Below, piece after piece: positions 43,501 through 52,527 of a stretch of 64,000 nucleotides of DNA; the stretch's first letter is position 1; each line of letters begins with the position of its first letter. The stretch spans positions 30,758,192 to 30,822,191 of the forward strand of contig NC_052506.1 of NCBI RefSeq assembly GCF_014356525.2, in the 5' to 3' direction. A program made the translations under genes and the position numbers. The notes beneath the pieces were generated by a model. The model searched no databases and was not told the origin of the DNA. It saw only the letters and a list, made by a program, of their open reading frames with translations. This DNA comes from Nilaparvata lugens. Taxonomy: Eukaryota > Arthropoda > Insecta > Hemiptera > Delphacidae.

Positions 43501-45993
43501 TGAATCTTAGCCGACTCGGCTTATTTCAATATGCCAAATGTCCCAGGTGTTTTCTCAAGTTCATTTCATCCAAGTTTTTGACAATATTATTCATCAAGGA
43601 TATTTACGCTAGGCCTAATCCATTTTTGATTAGATGTAGAATTCAAGAAATAGCGCCATCTATCAGCCGACAGGACTAGTATCAGTCCAATCATTCTATT
43701 AATTAATATTTTTGATGAAGTACCATAAATATAACAAAAAATAATTCCTTTGAACCCTAAAAAAATACCCTAGACTTTTGCCTCACTCTTTAGGCTTACC
43801 TGTAGCTGTATAAAGTGATCAATTTAAAGTATACCTACACTCTATAATTATAGTAACTGTATTTAGGCCTGAATACTGTAGGATACATAGGCTATCATCA
43901 TTGAGTATCAATAGTATCTATAGTTACTACTGTATAATTTATGAATTATACACTTTTAATCTATGACTTTACGAATGGTTCTATTTTTCTTCAATTTATT
44001 TCAAAATTCAACACCCATTCAAGACTCAATTCAATATTCAACATCTCTTACTAACCCTCGATTTATGAGTATGGTTTTTTCACTAATTTTAGTTTTTTCT
44101 CCCTAGCACGCGTATTGCGTGACACGCGCTGAGATATGCCAAGGTCATCGAGCTTAGTAAACAATTATAGTTAAAGCTAGAGCCACATCTTCAAATGACA
44201 CATGCCAACAATCTTCAGTTGTTAATTTTATTTGGAGGCAGTGTTCATTTATCAGTTCGGTAGTTTCTCGAGGATTTTGAGTGTTGATCTTCCTATACCA
44301 TATGCTAAGGGGCTCTGGATGAAAAAAATTATCCACGTGGTCGTTAGAACACCTCCAAAAAAGAAAGGATGAAAAACAGGAATGAGATTCGAGCATTCTC
44401 AACCTTGAAAAGGTACCTCGCGCATGCATTCTTGATGTAGCATTTTTTCATGTCCAGGCTTTTATATAAAAGTTGATGATAAAACAAACACGAAGAACGC
44501 CAACCAACGTTTTCGAGCAAAAGAAACCAGTGCCATCATATTATATGGAATAAGAGGATGTTTTAGAGTCATGCTACAGGTATTCTGAAGCTGTGAAAGG
44601 AAAAGGCTAAGATTAACGATCGTTTGAGGATACATTTACAGCCAATTAAAACAAACTATTTATTGTGTTGTGTTGAGCCGGGTCATCATTCTGAGAGTTG
44701 GAGAAGAATAAGGAGAGAGCAAGAGAGTACAGGTATAGGTGAAGAAGTAAGAATGAACTAGCTTAATGAAAGGGTGAGTGATTGAATGGGAGGTGCATGA
44801 TGTAGGACGAAGAGCAAGTGAGATCTTGGAAATGAATGCGATGAAGCAAACAATAAGAATAATGTTTTCGAATGCATAATTTAATTTGAAAATACTAATA
44901 ATACTTTTGACTGTCCCAATACGCATATTCCCAATAAGGAAAAACTCAGAAATATTGCCAGATTTGATAAATTGAAAAATTAGATACCGTACCGGAAAGA
45001 AGTAGTTTGAAATATATTGTATTGTCAAAAAATCATATATCATGCCTGAACTGAACCTCGAATCAAAACTGATACTCGAACTCCATAAAGATAATAATAA
45101 TCATTACCGTATGTGTAATTAGAAATAGTAGCCTATCAATTTTGAGAGGCAAGAAAGAAAGTATTTATGTATTATGGGGAAATTCCCTCCCCGGCCTCTC
45201 TACAGCTCTGAACCTCGACTGAGTTTCTTTTTTTAACAATAAATAATAGTATTGGAGTATAATGTAAGATCTTTTTCTTCTTCTACCTTTCAGAGGCATC
45301 TCTGCCTGTTCCGAACCTCATATCCGTCCATCTCTTCCTTGAACGCCCTTTCTCTCTCTTGCCTTCTGGGTTGAAGTTAAGCACCAATTTTGGTGGCCTG
45401 TATTCCTCCATTCTTTCACATAATGGTACCATTTCAATATACTATGTGAAATATTACCGTTCAGAGAGAAGACGTTCAGTTATCCTCTTATCTCAGTATT
45501 ACTCAAACTATCTTCTGCAACCATAGGTTCTTTGGAGAAATATCATTTCTGATGCTTTTGTAGTCTACTACTCTACAATGTACTCTTAGATGTAAAATTG
45601 TAGATAAATGATGATTGAGAGTAAGATTGTTGAAACTTCAAAATTATGGAATAATATAGTTATTATTAAAACATAACAGCTATTTCTGAAAGTTATTTCT
45701 AAAACATGACTGTTATTTTATAAAGTTATTTCTGAAACAAGAAGAATCTGAATAGGAAGGTGAGAGGTAGAAGGCACTCACATGTATCTTGTCCCAATAG
45801 TTGAGCGTTGGGTTGTAGTCGATGGTGAGCGGATGAGCGGTGTCGTGGCCGGGAGGCGGCTTGAGCACAATGTGCGTGAGGCAGTACTTGGCCCTTATGG
45901 GGGAGGCCACCCCGAGGCATTCGTCGAAGTCTCCCAGCTGCATCACGTTGCCTGACAACAGGCCGACCGGCGCCTTTGCCGACGCATCCCACA
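30370..45993 (-). CDS. nrf-6-like (nose resistant to fluoxetine) acyltransferase, 11 exons, 5' end missing
   Basis: Insect nrf-6-like proteins are multi-pass membrane proteins with an extracellular NRF domain and an Acyltransferase-3 (PF01757) domain. In C. elegans the family is linked to lipid and drug uptake; the substrate in insects is unknown. Eleven exons (listed separately) join with fully consistent phases to about 615 codons ending at TGA 30370-30372. The first two exons give the Cys-rich NRF domain (CLGV, KYCLTHIVL, CVPDSCSEDD). Later exons give about ten hydrophobic segments, the FVVLGH motif with the family's conserved His, the SFFVMSGFLLG segment and RAGPYILGVLTGYW. All junctions are GT/AG. 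Missing are the signal peptide and the first NRF-domain exon(s), expected to the right of 45993; I could not find them. No frameshift is seen, so the gene looks functional. Confidence 0.92.
30815..30905 (-). repeat. tRNA-like segment, possible tRNA-derived SINE or relic
   Basis: The minus strand has an A-box-like AGCTCAGCCAGATGAG and a perfect B box GGTTCGAATCC followed by CGCC, at tRNA-like spacing. The stems do not pair as in a working tRNA. It lies in the last intron of the nrf-6-like gene. Confidence 0.4.
31174..31451. mobile_element. MITE with 82-bp perfect inverted repeats
   Basis: Left arm 31174-31255 and right arm 31370-31451 are exact reverse complements as far as I can check by eye (TATTATCATAGAGAAACAAT at the ends, GTAACTTTTACTGTTATCTC inside). 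The loop is about 115 bp. It is intronic and ends only 33 bp from a coding exon. The identity of the arms suggests a recent insertion. Confidence 0.92.
31485..31627 (-). CDS. nrf-6-like exon, LSWKPFTFLGKLSY motif
   Basis: It encodes PGSVVLSWKPFTFLGKLSYN followed by VYLVHHVLQVY. FLS-W-x-F-x-PL-x-x-L-x-Y-x-x-Y-L-x-H is a strong family signature. The donor GTAAGC is followed after only about 35 bp by a long perfect inverted repeat. Confidence 0.95.
32165..32270. repeat. 53-bp tandem duplication
   Basis: TAGATTATACATTCGTGGTA and the following AGAATTTTGAATAATGGAAA appear twice, offset by 53 bp, in an intron of the nrf-6-like gene. Confidence 0.9.
32615..32804 (-). CDS. nrf-6-like exon, two transmembrane segments
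   Basis: It encodes TQTWSMLLIGCTIMQLCFWS, then a loop and STTSIWAVGLCFVIVSV. W-x-x-x-L-C-x-x-I is typical of the family. Acceptor TTCCAG, donor AAAAAGTAAGT. Confidence 0.94.
33248..33383 (-). CDS. nrf-6-like exon, RAGPY motif
   Basis: It encodes FFINPRGDDHYTSIYIQPQY, then RAGPYILGVLTGYW. R-x-x-P-Y-x-x-G-x-x-x-G-Y is the family signature for this loop and helix. Its single-base entry phase fits the AA end of the preceding exon, skipping a 102-codon open frame in the intron. Confidence 0.95.
34259..34452 (-). CDS. nrf-6-like exon, CxxHxWYxACD motif
   Basis: It encodes CAMHCWYIACDFQFMAVATV and a second hydrophobic helix, ending VIWFFK plus two bases. WY-x-x-x-D-x-Q is the conserved signature of the acyltransferase domain in nrf-6 proteins. 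Confidence 0.95.
34590..34694. mobile_element. Small foldback element
   Basis: TTTTTAACATTTATTTTTCA at the left and the inverted TGGAAAATAAATGTTAGAAA at the right pair, with an inner TTTCAACTTC/GAAGTTGAA-like hairpin. Intronic. Length about 100 bp. Confidence 0.6.
35129..35297 (-). CDS. nrf-6-like exon, RLMPAY motif
   Basis: It encodes LMPAYILLVFFYMTLFYKIG, then DGPLWNQMAG and CEVNWWTNLVFLNNVV. R-L-x-P-A-Y, GP-W and C-x-x-x-WW-x-N-L are family landmarks. Phase 0 at the 3' side. Confidence 0.95.
35526..35686 (-). CDS. nrf-6-like exon, transmembrane core
   Basis: It encodes VFRNYWFSMWIGHMDLFVDS, then FFVMSGFLLGLL. The VDxFFxMSG motif is strongly conserved in the family. It ends in the middle of an Arg codon that is completed by the next exon (HRYIR-LMPAY, also a conserved motif). 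Confidence 0.93.
36017..36207 (-). CDS. nrf-6-like exon, start of acyltransferase domain
   Basis: It encodes NFLLCMSARRGYHSVFRRE, then ISGLDLTPMYAIHFLSIVFV and VLGHRYAV. The His in VLGH corresponds to the conserved His of Acyltransferase-3 helix 1. The usual family text around it is LDGIRxLSxxWVVLGH; here LDGIR is replaced by LTPMYAIH, so the usual Arg is absent. Confidence 0.92.
36930..36961. repeat. GC hairpin GGCCGGAAAG/CTTTCCGGCC
   Basis: A perfect 10-bp stem with a 6-base loop, in a GC-richer patch (36720-37290) within an intron. The patch otherwise shows no recognisable gene. Confidence 0.7.
37600..37674. repeat. Two abutting perfect palindromes (32 and 44 bp)
   Basis: 37600-37631 is a perfect palindrome centred on TTCGAA, and 37631-37674 is a perfect palindrome centred on ATCGAT. 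They share one base. Intronic in the nrf-6-like gene. Such perfect spacerless palindromes are unstable and unusual in insect DNA. Confidence 0.95.
38182..38270 (-). CDS. nrf-6-like exon, first transmembrane segment
   Basis: It encodes LFLIGLFLLCFIATVYDFIF followed by FKEEGDSPPS. The hydrophobic stretch is the membrane anchor between the NRF domain and the acyltransferase core. It enters as the third base of a split codon and exits in phase 1. Confidence 0.92.
38504..38630. repeat. 39-bp tandem repeat, three copies
   Basis: ATTAATGARTAGGG recurs at 38512, 38551 and 38590, each followed by a TGRTGAC segment. Intronic. Confidence 0.85.
38890..39150 (+). mobile_element. tRNA-derived SINE, plus copy
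   Basis: A-box-like TGGTCTAGTGGATAGAGTGC and B-box-like region CCCGGGTACAAACCC are followed by a body with CTCCCGTGTTCTAT, GGACACGTTGAATTGTTGGT and CCCGACTG. The same body occurs on the minus strand at 40600-40815. The tail is rich in ATAATG-type repeats. Confidence 0.8.
40033..40247 (-). CDS. nrf-6-like exon, NRF domain part 2
   Basis: It encodes YGGSYSKQRLDRVRWALCVP, then DSCSEDD and SEGCTPID. W-x-x-C-V-P-x-S-C is the hallmark of the NRF domain. Acceptor TTGTGCAG, donor GTATGA; it ends with two bases of a split serine codon. Confidence 0.95.
40350..40518. mobile_element. TIR element TATAGTGAGGTCCAC, complete short copy
   Basis: Left TATAGTGAGGTCCACGTTAT and right ATAACATGGACCTCACTATA are inverted. 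The interior GATAGCAAGAAGG and CCTTGTCTTTCATTCAACAA match the longer copies at 60237 and 60984. No coding sequence. Intronic. Confidence 0.85.
40560..40815 (-). mobile_element. tRNA-derived SINE, minus copy with (ATT)n tail
   Basis: Minus strand: a B-box GGGTTCAAATCCCGG, then CACTCCCGTGTTTTGGATGG, ACACGTTAAATCGTCGGTCC, CGGCTGCC, GCAGTCGTTAGGTCA and a 3' tail of about twelve ATT repeats (40560-40597). The simple trinucleotide tail is typical of some SINEs. It lies directly beside the TIR element at 40350-40518. Confidence 0.8.
41000..45250. other. Intron of the nrf-6-like gene, no exon found
   Basis: AT-rich sequence between exons 40033-40247 and 45782-45993. I see no alternative exon or RNA gene. 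Five of the eleven TAGGCCTA palindromes noted in the window cluster nearby. Confidence 0.5.
45262..45440 (-). mobile_element. LINE 3' end relic
   Basis: The minus strand reads ERMEEYRPPKLVLNFNPEGK then REKGRSRKRW, a degenerate form of the basic GRPRKRW motif near the C-terminus of several LINE reverse transcriptase proteins. It is too short to assign to a clade. Confidence 0.5.
45782..45993 (-). CDS. nrf-6-like exon, NRF domain part 1
   Basis: It encodes VWDASAKAPVGLLSGNVMQL, then GDFDECLGV and KYCLTHIVLKPP, the conserved opening of the extracellular NRF domain. It enters in phase 1 (one base supplied upstream) and ends in phase 0 at donor GTGAGT. It is GC-rich compared with its surroundings. 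Confidence 0.93.
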
Positions 45994-46051
45994 CTGCAAC
46001 GCAACGCAAACATCACGCAAAACCATTTCAAAATATATAAAAAATTAGGGC

Positions 46052-46272
46052 TCGGTTGCACGGAAAAGTCTGTTGAATTTTAATCGTGATTGAATGCCAC
46101 GAGAACCAATCAGAGAAGGTGTTTTTGAAAAGAAGGCTTCTCTGTTTGATTCTCGTGACGAGATTGTCAATAAATGTCGTGAGAACCAATCAGAGAAGGT
46201 TTTTTTTTAAAAGAGGGCTACTCTGCTTGGTTTTCTTAGGAATTAATCACGGTTAGAATTCAACCGGGCCTT
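46052..46272. mobile_element. MITE of the GGTTGCACAAAAGCC family, internally duplicated copy
   Basis: The left end GGTTGCACGGAAAAG and core TTTTAATCGTGATTGAATGC are followed by two versions of GAACCAATCAGAGAAGG before the right half CTTAGGAATTAATCACGGTT. So one arm was duplicated or a second copy was nested. Confidence 0.75.
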
Positions 46273-46292
46273 TATAATATCTATACAGCCCA

Positions 46293-47211
46293 GCTTATAC
46301 AGAGTCCGCCACGGAAAACGAACGTTTTAAAAATCAACAAAAATTCACTATTTCTAGTTCGGAAAATAATTATTGTTTGTCAGGGATAAGTACCTTAGAA
46401 TATTACATTTGTCTTACCTTCTATGTACGTAGATTGTCAAGATATTGTCCATTTATACGCTGACAAATGTGGGGGCGCTCTCTGAAGTTGGCCTCGTCTC
46501 TCTCCTATAGAGCGATTTCTGCTCTAACGCTTGTCACAGTTCGGCCAATGAACGAGGTTTGCTCTGATTTAAATNNNNNNNNNNNNNNNNNNNNNNNNNN
46601 NNNNNNNNNNNNNNNNNNNNNNNNNNNNNNNNNNNNNNNNNNNNNNNNNNNNNNNNNNNNNNNNNNNNNNNNNNTGAAATGAATGAGTAGGACTACATTA
46701 AAAGTCAAAAAAACTTTTCAACTATCAATTTCAATATCAAGTGTCAGTAAATAGGTACCACAAAGAAGAAGATTACTCCTACTTACGAAGATTACTCTTA
46801 CTTCTTCTCTGTGTAAATACTCATTGTGATATCTACTCACATATTCAACACATTGAACAGAAAATTCTAATCACATTTCATATTTTCAATGTAGGCCTAC
46901 AGAATTATTTCATTTTTGTTTAATTTATTAGTATCTTTAAATGTGAATATCTTTAAAACGGTTTGAGATATCGATGTGTGGTTTTCACCATTCATTTTCT
47001 TTAAAAATTCTGTATTGAAATTATGTATCATAATATGGCCACCTTTCCATTCAAGAAAATGAAGTTGGATTCAGAATGGCGGATGAAATATTTGAGTCGA
47101 GATAAAAGTAGTTTTTAATTCGAATAGGATCCTCAATGCAACCTGTTGTCAAGTTATAATTGTTGAAGAAATATCAAGGTGTTTCCACAATTTTCACCAA
47201 CTCTGTATACA
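46293..47211. mobile_element. Possible DNA transposon remnant with TATACAGAGT ends, spanning the gap
   Basis: TATACAGAGTCCGCC at the left and AACTCTGTATA at the right form a 10-bp inverted repeat around about 900 bp that includes a gap of unknown true size. No transposase peptide is recognised. Confidence 0.35.
46575..46674. other. Assembly gap of 100 N
   Basis: A second placeholder gap of exactly 100 N. The sequences on either side do not show an interrupted host gene. Confidence 0.99.
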
Positions 47212-47469
47212 ACTTATGAAAAATAATGGTGGAGAATCACATATGATATAGGCTACCGGTACAATATTAATCCTGATCAAGATTCCTCAGAGATATTCGA
47301 ATTAAGTACGGTATGAGGGGGAGGGGAAATTCTAGCAAAAATAGAAATCCATGTCCTACAGCCAAATACAAATTTGTCACTGTAATACTTGATACTATGG
47401 TTCTCACCAGCAGCCAGGGCTGCAGGAATCGTCATTTCATCTTTCCCTTTTGTAGGGGTTGTTTATTCC

Positions 47470-47885
47470 TTATGGTCTGTAGGTGTGCTCGTCTACAAAC
47501 TCGTCCAGGCTGTAGTATGGTCTATTGCTTAGGTAGTGCTTTAGTTTGCTGATGAAGGCCTTCCTGTCTTGGATATTTTTTAGGCTAGATGGCAGCTGGT
47601 TGTAGAGGTGAGGCCATGTACATAGGGGATCTACTGTACCTCTAGAGTCTGTGCTGAGGGAGGTCTATGTTCTGTCTGTTTCTAGTGTTGTAACTTTATC
47701 GGTCAGATCTGAGCACTTGGGTTGATTTCTTCATTTGGATAATAGATTCCAAGATGAACAATGATATAACTGTGAGGATTTTGTATTTCACGAAGAGGGC
47801 TCTGCAGTGCTCAATTCTGTCAACTCTCAGTATGGTTCTTATAGCCCTCTTTTGTACCCGGAGTATCCTCACTAGGTTCGCTTTT
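47470..47885 (-). mobile_element. LINE reverse transcriptase C-terminal relic
   Basis: The minus strand reads LRVQKRAIRTILRVDRIEHC, then a hydrophobic stretch with LESIIQMKK, YNTRNRQNIDLP, LYNQLPSSLKNI and FISKLKHYL. This order (QKRAIR, then YNTRN, then LYNxLPxxLK, then FKxxLKxxL) is the C-terminal signature of Jockey/CR1-type LINE proteins. At least one frame break occurs near 47640. Confidence 0.75.
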
Positions 47886-48354
47886 CAAGTCTTTCCTAAC
47901 CAATCAAATGAATATTTTGGTTCATATTGTTAAACAAAAAGGCGTTATAATGGGTAGACTTCAAAATGTAACTCAAGTTATTTATATCGCTAGCTCAATT
48001 TCTTCAGTTACCTACCGTACTTTAATAAATATAGTATTAAAAATTAATAGGCTATTCATATTTTTTACTTTGAGTACATTAGCCTCTGTACCATTTTATT
48101 TTATGTTTAATTATGAGTTTTAGTGATACCCTTACATGACCATTCAACACCAAGTTTTGTTTGGAAAATTTTTTGATCTCTCAGAGTTTTCGAGATATTC
48201 GCTCATAAAAGTTTGAAATAAAACACCGCTCAGCTCTAAGGTTTTTACTCTATTAAACCGTAAAACTCTTTCACGGATCAAAAAAGTATTATTTCATTAT
48301 TACAATGAAGCTTGTAGAGCATTAAATTCTCTTCAATAATATCATGTTTCATAT

Positions 48355-49479
48355 CACTAGCCTATTTATACATTACCCTCCTAAATTAACAAAGCAGTTA
48401 TATTGCCGGTTGCACAAAAGCCGGTTAAATTTTAACCGTGATTAATTCCACGAGAACCAATCAGAGAAGGCGTTTTTGAAAAGATGGCTTCTCTGATTGG
48501 CTCTTTTGGAATTAATCACGGTTAAAATTTAACCGGCTTTTGTGCAACCGGCCCTCAGAGTGAAAAGTTTCAAGAGAGTTACTTTTTAAAAGATAAATCA
48601 ACAAAAACATTGTTCAGAAATGTTTTCAAACAACCTTTTGCATAATTAGAAGTCAAAAGACGGGACAAGACAAGACTTAGCACATTTATCTATAATGTTC
48701 ATTTATAATACCGTACAGTAACTTTGTTCTATAATAGCCTGAGTTACTTTGTTTTTAGGTATGTTGCCATATGTGTAGAGTAACGTCTTTATTGTTGTTC
48801 CGAAATAATATTACCGGTACGGTACTGTATGTATTTAAGAAACTATTTATCCTTCCAAGTGTGTATCATTGTAGAAATTATATCACAAGTGAAATATGGA
48901 CTTACGGTATTGTTATTTGGAACTCAATAGAGGCAGGCAACTGAGCATAGGAATTTTATAAGATAAGCAATGAACAATAGGCTATAATATTATTTGTTAA
49001 AGGTTCAATTGTGAACACAATAGTTCTAGAAACTTGTGTGTTACATGTGGATTACCATTTTTTGTAATCAATATTGTTAGATTCAGATGAAATGTTACAT
49101 CTACAATTTAATCAATGATTATGGATGTATTTAAGTCCAGTTAACGAAGAGTTATATATGAAGGGAGAAGTTTGGAAGACAATTTTTGACCCCGCAGTTC
49201 TGTTTAGAGTAGTAAGGAGGTAATAGTATAATTCGCACCTAGGGCCGAAAATGAGACTTTTCCGGCTCGAAATCGGTTTTAAATCCGAGGCCGTAGGCAG
49301 AGGACTAGTTGTGTTGTCCTGTCTTTTATGACTTCTAATATTATGCAAAAGGTTGTTTGAAAACATTTCTGAACAATGTTTTTGTTGATTTATCTTTTAA
49401 AAAGTGACTCTCTTGAAACTTTTCACTCTATAACTGCTTTGTTAATTTAGGAGGGTAATGTATAAATAGGCTATCTAGA
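48355..49479. repeat. Large inverted repeat, one arm split by a MITE
   Basis: Left arm 48355-48672 (minus the inserted MITE at 48402-48557) pairs with right arm 49315-49479. Shared words are CCTCCTAAATTAACAAAGCA, GAAAAGTTTCAAGAGAGT and AAAACATTGTTCAGAAATGT. The spacer is about 640 bp. Confidence 0.9.
48402..48557. mobile_element. MITE of the GGTTGCACAAAAGCC family, best copy
   Basis: Ends CCGGTTGCACAAAAGCCGGT and ACCGGCTTTTGTGCAACCGG form near-perfect arms. The interior pairs TTAACCGTGATTAATTCCA with TGGAATTAATCACGGTTAA. About 150 bp; nothing encoded. The empty site is visible at about 49430 in the opposite arm of the surrounding inverted repeat. Confidence 0.92.
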
Positions 49480-49616
49480 TAGGTTATATATAAAATATAG
49501 GTAATATATAGATTGAAAACACTTAAAAACTTACATTAGAAATGGGGGGAAATTTTTCGGAGACTGAGTCTCCTTTCTCAACCGAGCAGACCGCCGGCGG
49601 TATATTGTGTCTCCTG

Positions 49617-49647
<31 letters not shown>

Positions 49648-50620
49648 TCCGAAAGCAAAACTGGAAGGTCATAGCTCTAGCAAATCTGAGGTAATATGAA
49701 TATCAGGAAATTTTCCAAGTATTTTTATTTTTTATTCTCATTCGTCTAAATAACCTAAAAGATTATGTTCAATTATGTTTTAATGTGGGAGGTTGAATTT
49801 ATAATTCATTCTTTCAAATGACAATAAGATGATATTATTATAAATGTTTTGATTCTTGAATAATAAACACAATTTTAATAAAAAGTTTTTTGATCAGCTG
49901 TTTTAGCAAACTTGAAATTTGGCCAATCTGAATGTCAACGTCAACTGCGGAAGTTTAGTTTAGAAGCTCTAACCTACTCTGAAAATCGTATTTGAATAGT
50001 TTATAATATATCTTATCTGTATTTCATACATCCAAATAAAATGATAGTATCTTAATGCAAAATACTTTATTCAATTCTAGAAGCATAAACTGCTTCCGTT
50101 TCATTAACTATTTTGTAAACACGTTCACATCAAATCAGAATCAGTTGACTTCAAGGTTATTTTACAGCCCTAGGGCCGTAAAAATTTTACCGGCCTGGTC
50201 AGAAAACAATCATTTTCGGCCTCCATATGACGCACGAAAACCAGCTCATTACATCCAAGTGGGGGAAAAACAAATAAATATCCCCTGACCAATGTGATAA
50301 AGGGGGGGGGGAACTTGTTCAAAGGTACCATTTTTTGGTTTCTCGCAAACCTTAAACACCCCCATCCCCTTATCACTGGGGAAAAATTACTCAAAAACTA
50401 TCCATCTTACAGACATGACTATATCATATAGTGTCCTAAAATATTGATTCCACAACTTAGTCAATTCTGTAAGATGCATAGTTTTCGAGTTTTATGCGAT
50501 AAACCAAAACACCCCCATCCCCTTATCACAGGGGGTAGGGGTGAGGATTTTTGTATGTTTACCTCCTTACTACCCTAAAAAGAACAAGGGGTCGAAAATT
50601 GTCTTTCAAACTTTTCATTT
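49160..50620. repeat. Inverted pair of a TTTGGAAGACAATTTTTGAC repeat
   Basis: The segment 49163-49215 (AGTAGTAAGGAGGTAA and neighbours) returns inverted at 50560-50620 (TTTACCTCCTTACTACCCTA). Related sequence recurs at about 54182-54250 and 55225-55270. The middle contains GGCCGAAAATG/CATTTTCGGCC pairs and a G9 run at 50304. No gene is recognised. Confidence 0.6.
49618..49648. repeat. (TA)n microsatellite
   Basis: A run of TA dinucleotides of about 30 bp next to a GC-richer patch (CCGCCGGCGG at 49591). Confidence 0.9.
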
Positions 50621-50639
50621 CGTACGGTACTCTTTATTG

Positions 50640-52500
50640 AGCATTCATTGCCTGGAGTATATTATTTAATCATTTCCGTTCACAAATGACAGCTCTGTGA
50701 ATCAATAATATTTTCACTGCTCACTCAGAATCTCATATATCATTGTAAAAAATAGAATGTTAGGCTACCAATATTTTTGTAACGGAATTAAAAAGCCGAA
50801 AACTATCTTCAGTCCGATGATGTCCAAGTTGTAAGAGAAAATAAATTATAGTGTTTTCAATAAGGTACGGTACCCACTGTATTTGAAGTAGAATTGAATA
50901 ACACAATTTACAAAAATAACTCAGAATTTCAAGCATGTGAGAGTAAGGACAATTGAGGCTACACTTAACAGTTTATCTCTGGGTATTAAAATTTATCATA
51001 ATATCATCCTACATTTATATGATTTAGATGCATTAGTCTTAATTTAAAGAATATCAGAATAATAATTTGATGGAAATAAAAATAAGTCTTATTATTTAAA
51101 GTAATATATCAAACTGGAGTTGAATGTGCAATTTTTCAAAGTTATTTAAAGTGCAATATTTGCATTCTATCAATTTATAATAATAAAATATATTTCTGTG
51201 GATTTATTTTCATTACCGTATTACTTTTTGAGATTAAGCGCCTTAGGTTGACATTTTTGGAACAATCCTTCTAATTTGTTGCGGTAACTGATTATGGAAT
51301 TCATGGAGTTTTGATGATGATATAGGCCTACATTTTCCACGGTATTGTTCAGGTAAAACAAATTATCAAAAAATCAATTTCTGATAAATTTATTCAATTT
51401 TCAAAAACTATCTCAATTTTTTCCAAATAAATTTTAGTATAAAAATAGAAATCTGAGTCCCCTTTTTAAAATTATTTAGTCACGACATATTTCGGCTATA
51501 TAATGCCATCATCAAGTGATTGAAAAATAAATAAATTTGAGTAATTTCTTCAGAAATTTATACAGCATAAGGCTATTCTATCTTGATAACCTGTAGTATA
51601 AAAAGAAAGAAACTTCGTCAGATATCACCAAAATTAATAAAAACCTGTTGCATAGCCTTCGCAAGTACCTACCGTATCGACATGGCATCTTTTTTTAGTA
51701 TGCCGTTGTGTGGTTTTATAAAGCATTAATCAAATATATATTTCTGCCGACAATAATATTTCTGTCAACTTGAAATGGAAATTGTTATACCAAAACATAG
51801 TTTGAGTAGCTTATAACTACAGTATTTTCTATTCTAATAGCATCTACTCTCAAAATATAACAGTAGGTCAGGCTGATCTTTCTTGACGTCTTTCTTCGAA
51901 ATTTTGCCGCAATGTCGCCTAAATAGTTCTGGTATAGGGATTGCAGTACGGTACTTTCATCAATAACTTTGAAAATATAATGATTGTCATATTATATTAT
52001 AACTAACCATTATATACATATTATATCTAACCATTCATTGTCAGAAGTATTTGAATCTGAAAAGTTGAAAACACTTATGAATGAATAAAATATACCGGTA
52101 GGCCTACAACAGTCCTACAGGGAATTGAACTCTACTATTCATTGAAAACAAACGCAGTAGGCTTACGGTAGTATGCTAAAAATTTTTATAATTTATTTAA
52201 TTGAATAAAATGCACACCAGATGAAACTTTACCTGCAATAAATCTAAAAGGTCAAAGACTTCGGGATCACAATGAATAGAGAACAGTGTGGTTGAGTCAG
52301 TCTGTAGCAGTATATAGTGAATTAAAGCCTCAACATTGAACAAACTAAACGATAATAATTAAACTATCAGTTATTGTAGCGCACATTATTATTGAAATGA
52401 GTTGAATACCTCAAGTAGGTCACAGAATATGAAAGAGTCGCAGGGATTCGTGAACCCTCAAATTAAAAACTCCTCTTTTCTATACGGGCATTTTTCTATT
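50640..52500. other. Intergenic, no gene recognised
   Basis: AT-rich sequence with several TACGGTAC and TAGGCCTA words but no supported exon. Confidence 0.5.
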
Positions 52501-52527
52501 AAAATATTTTTCATGGTTCTCTTAAAT

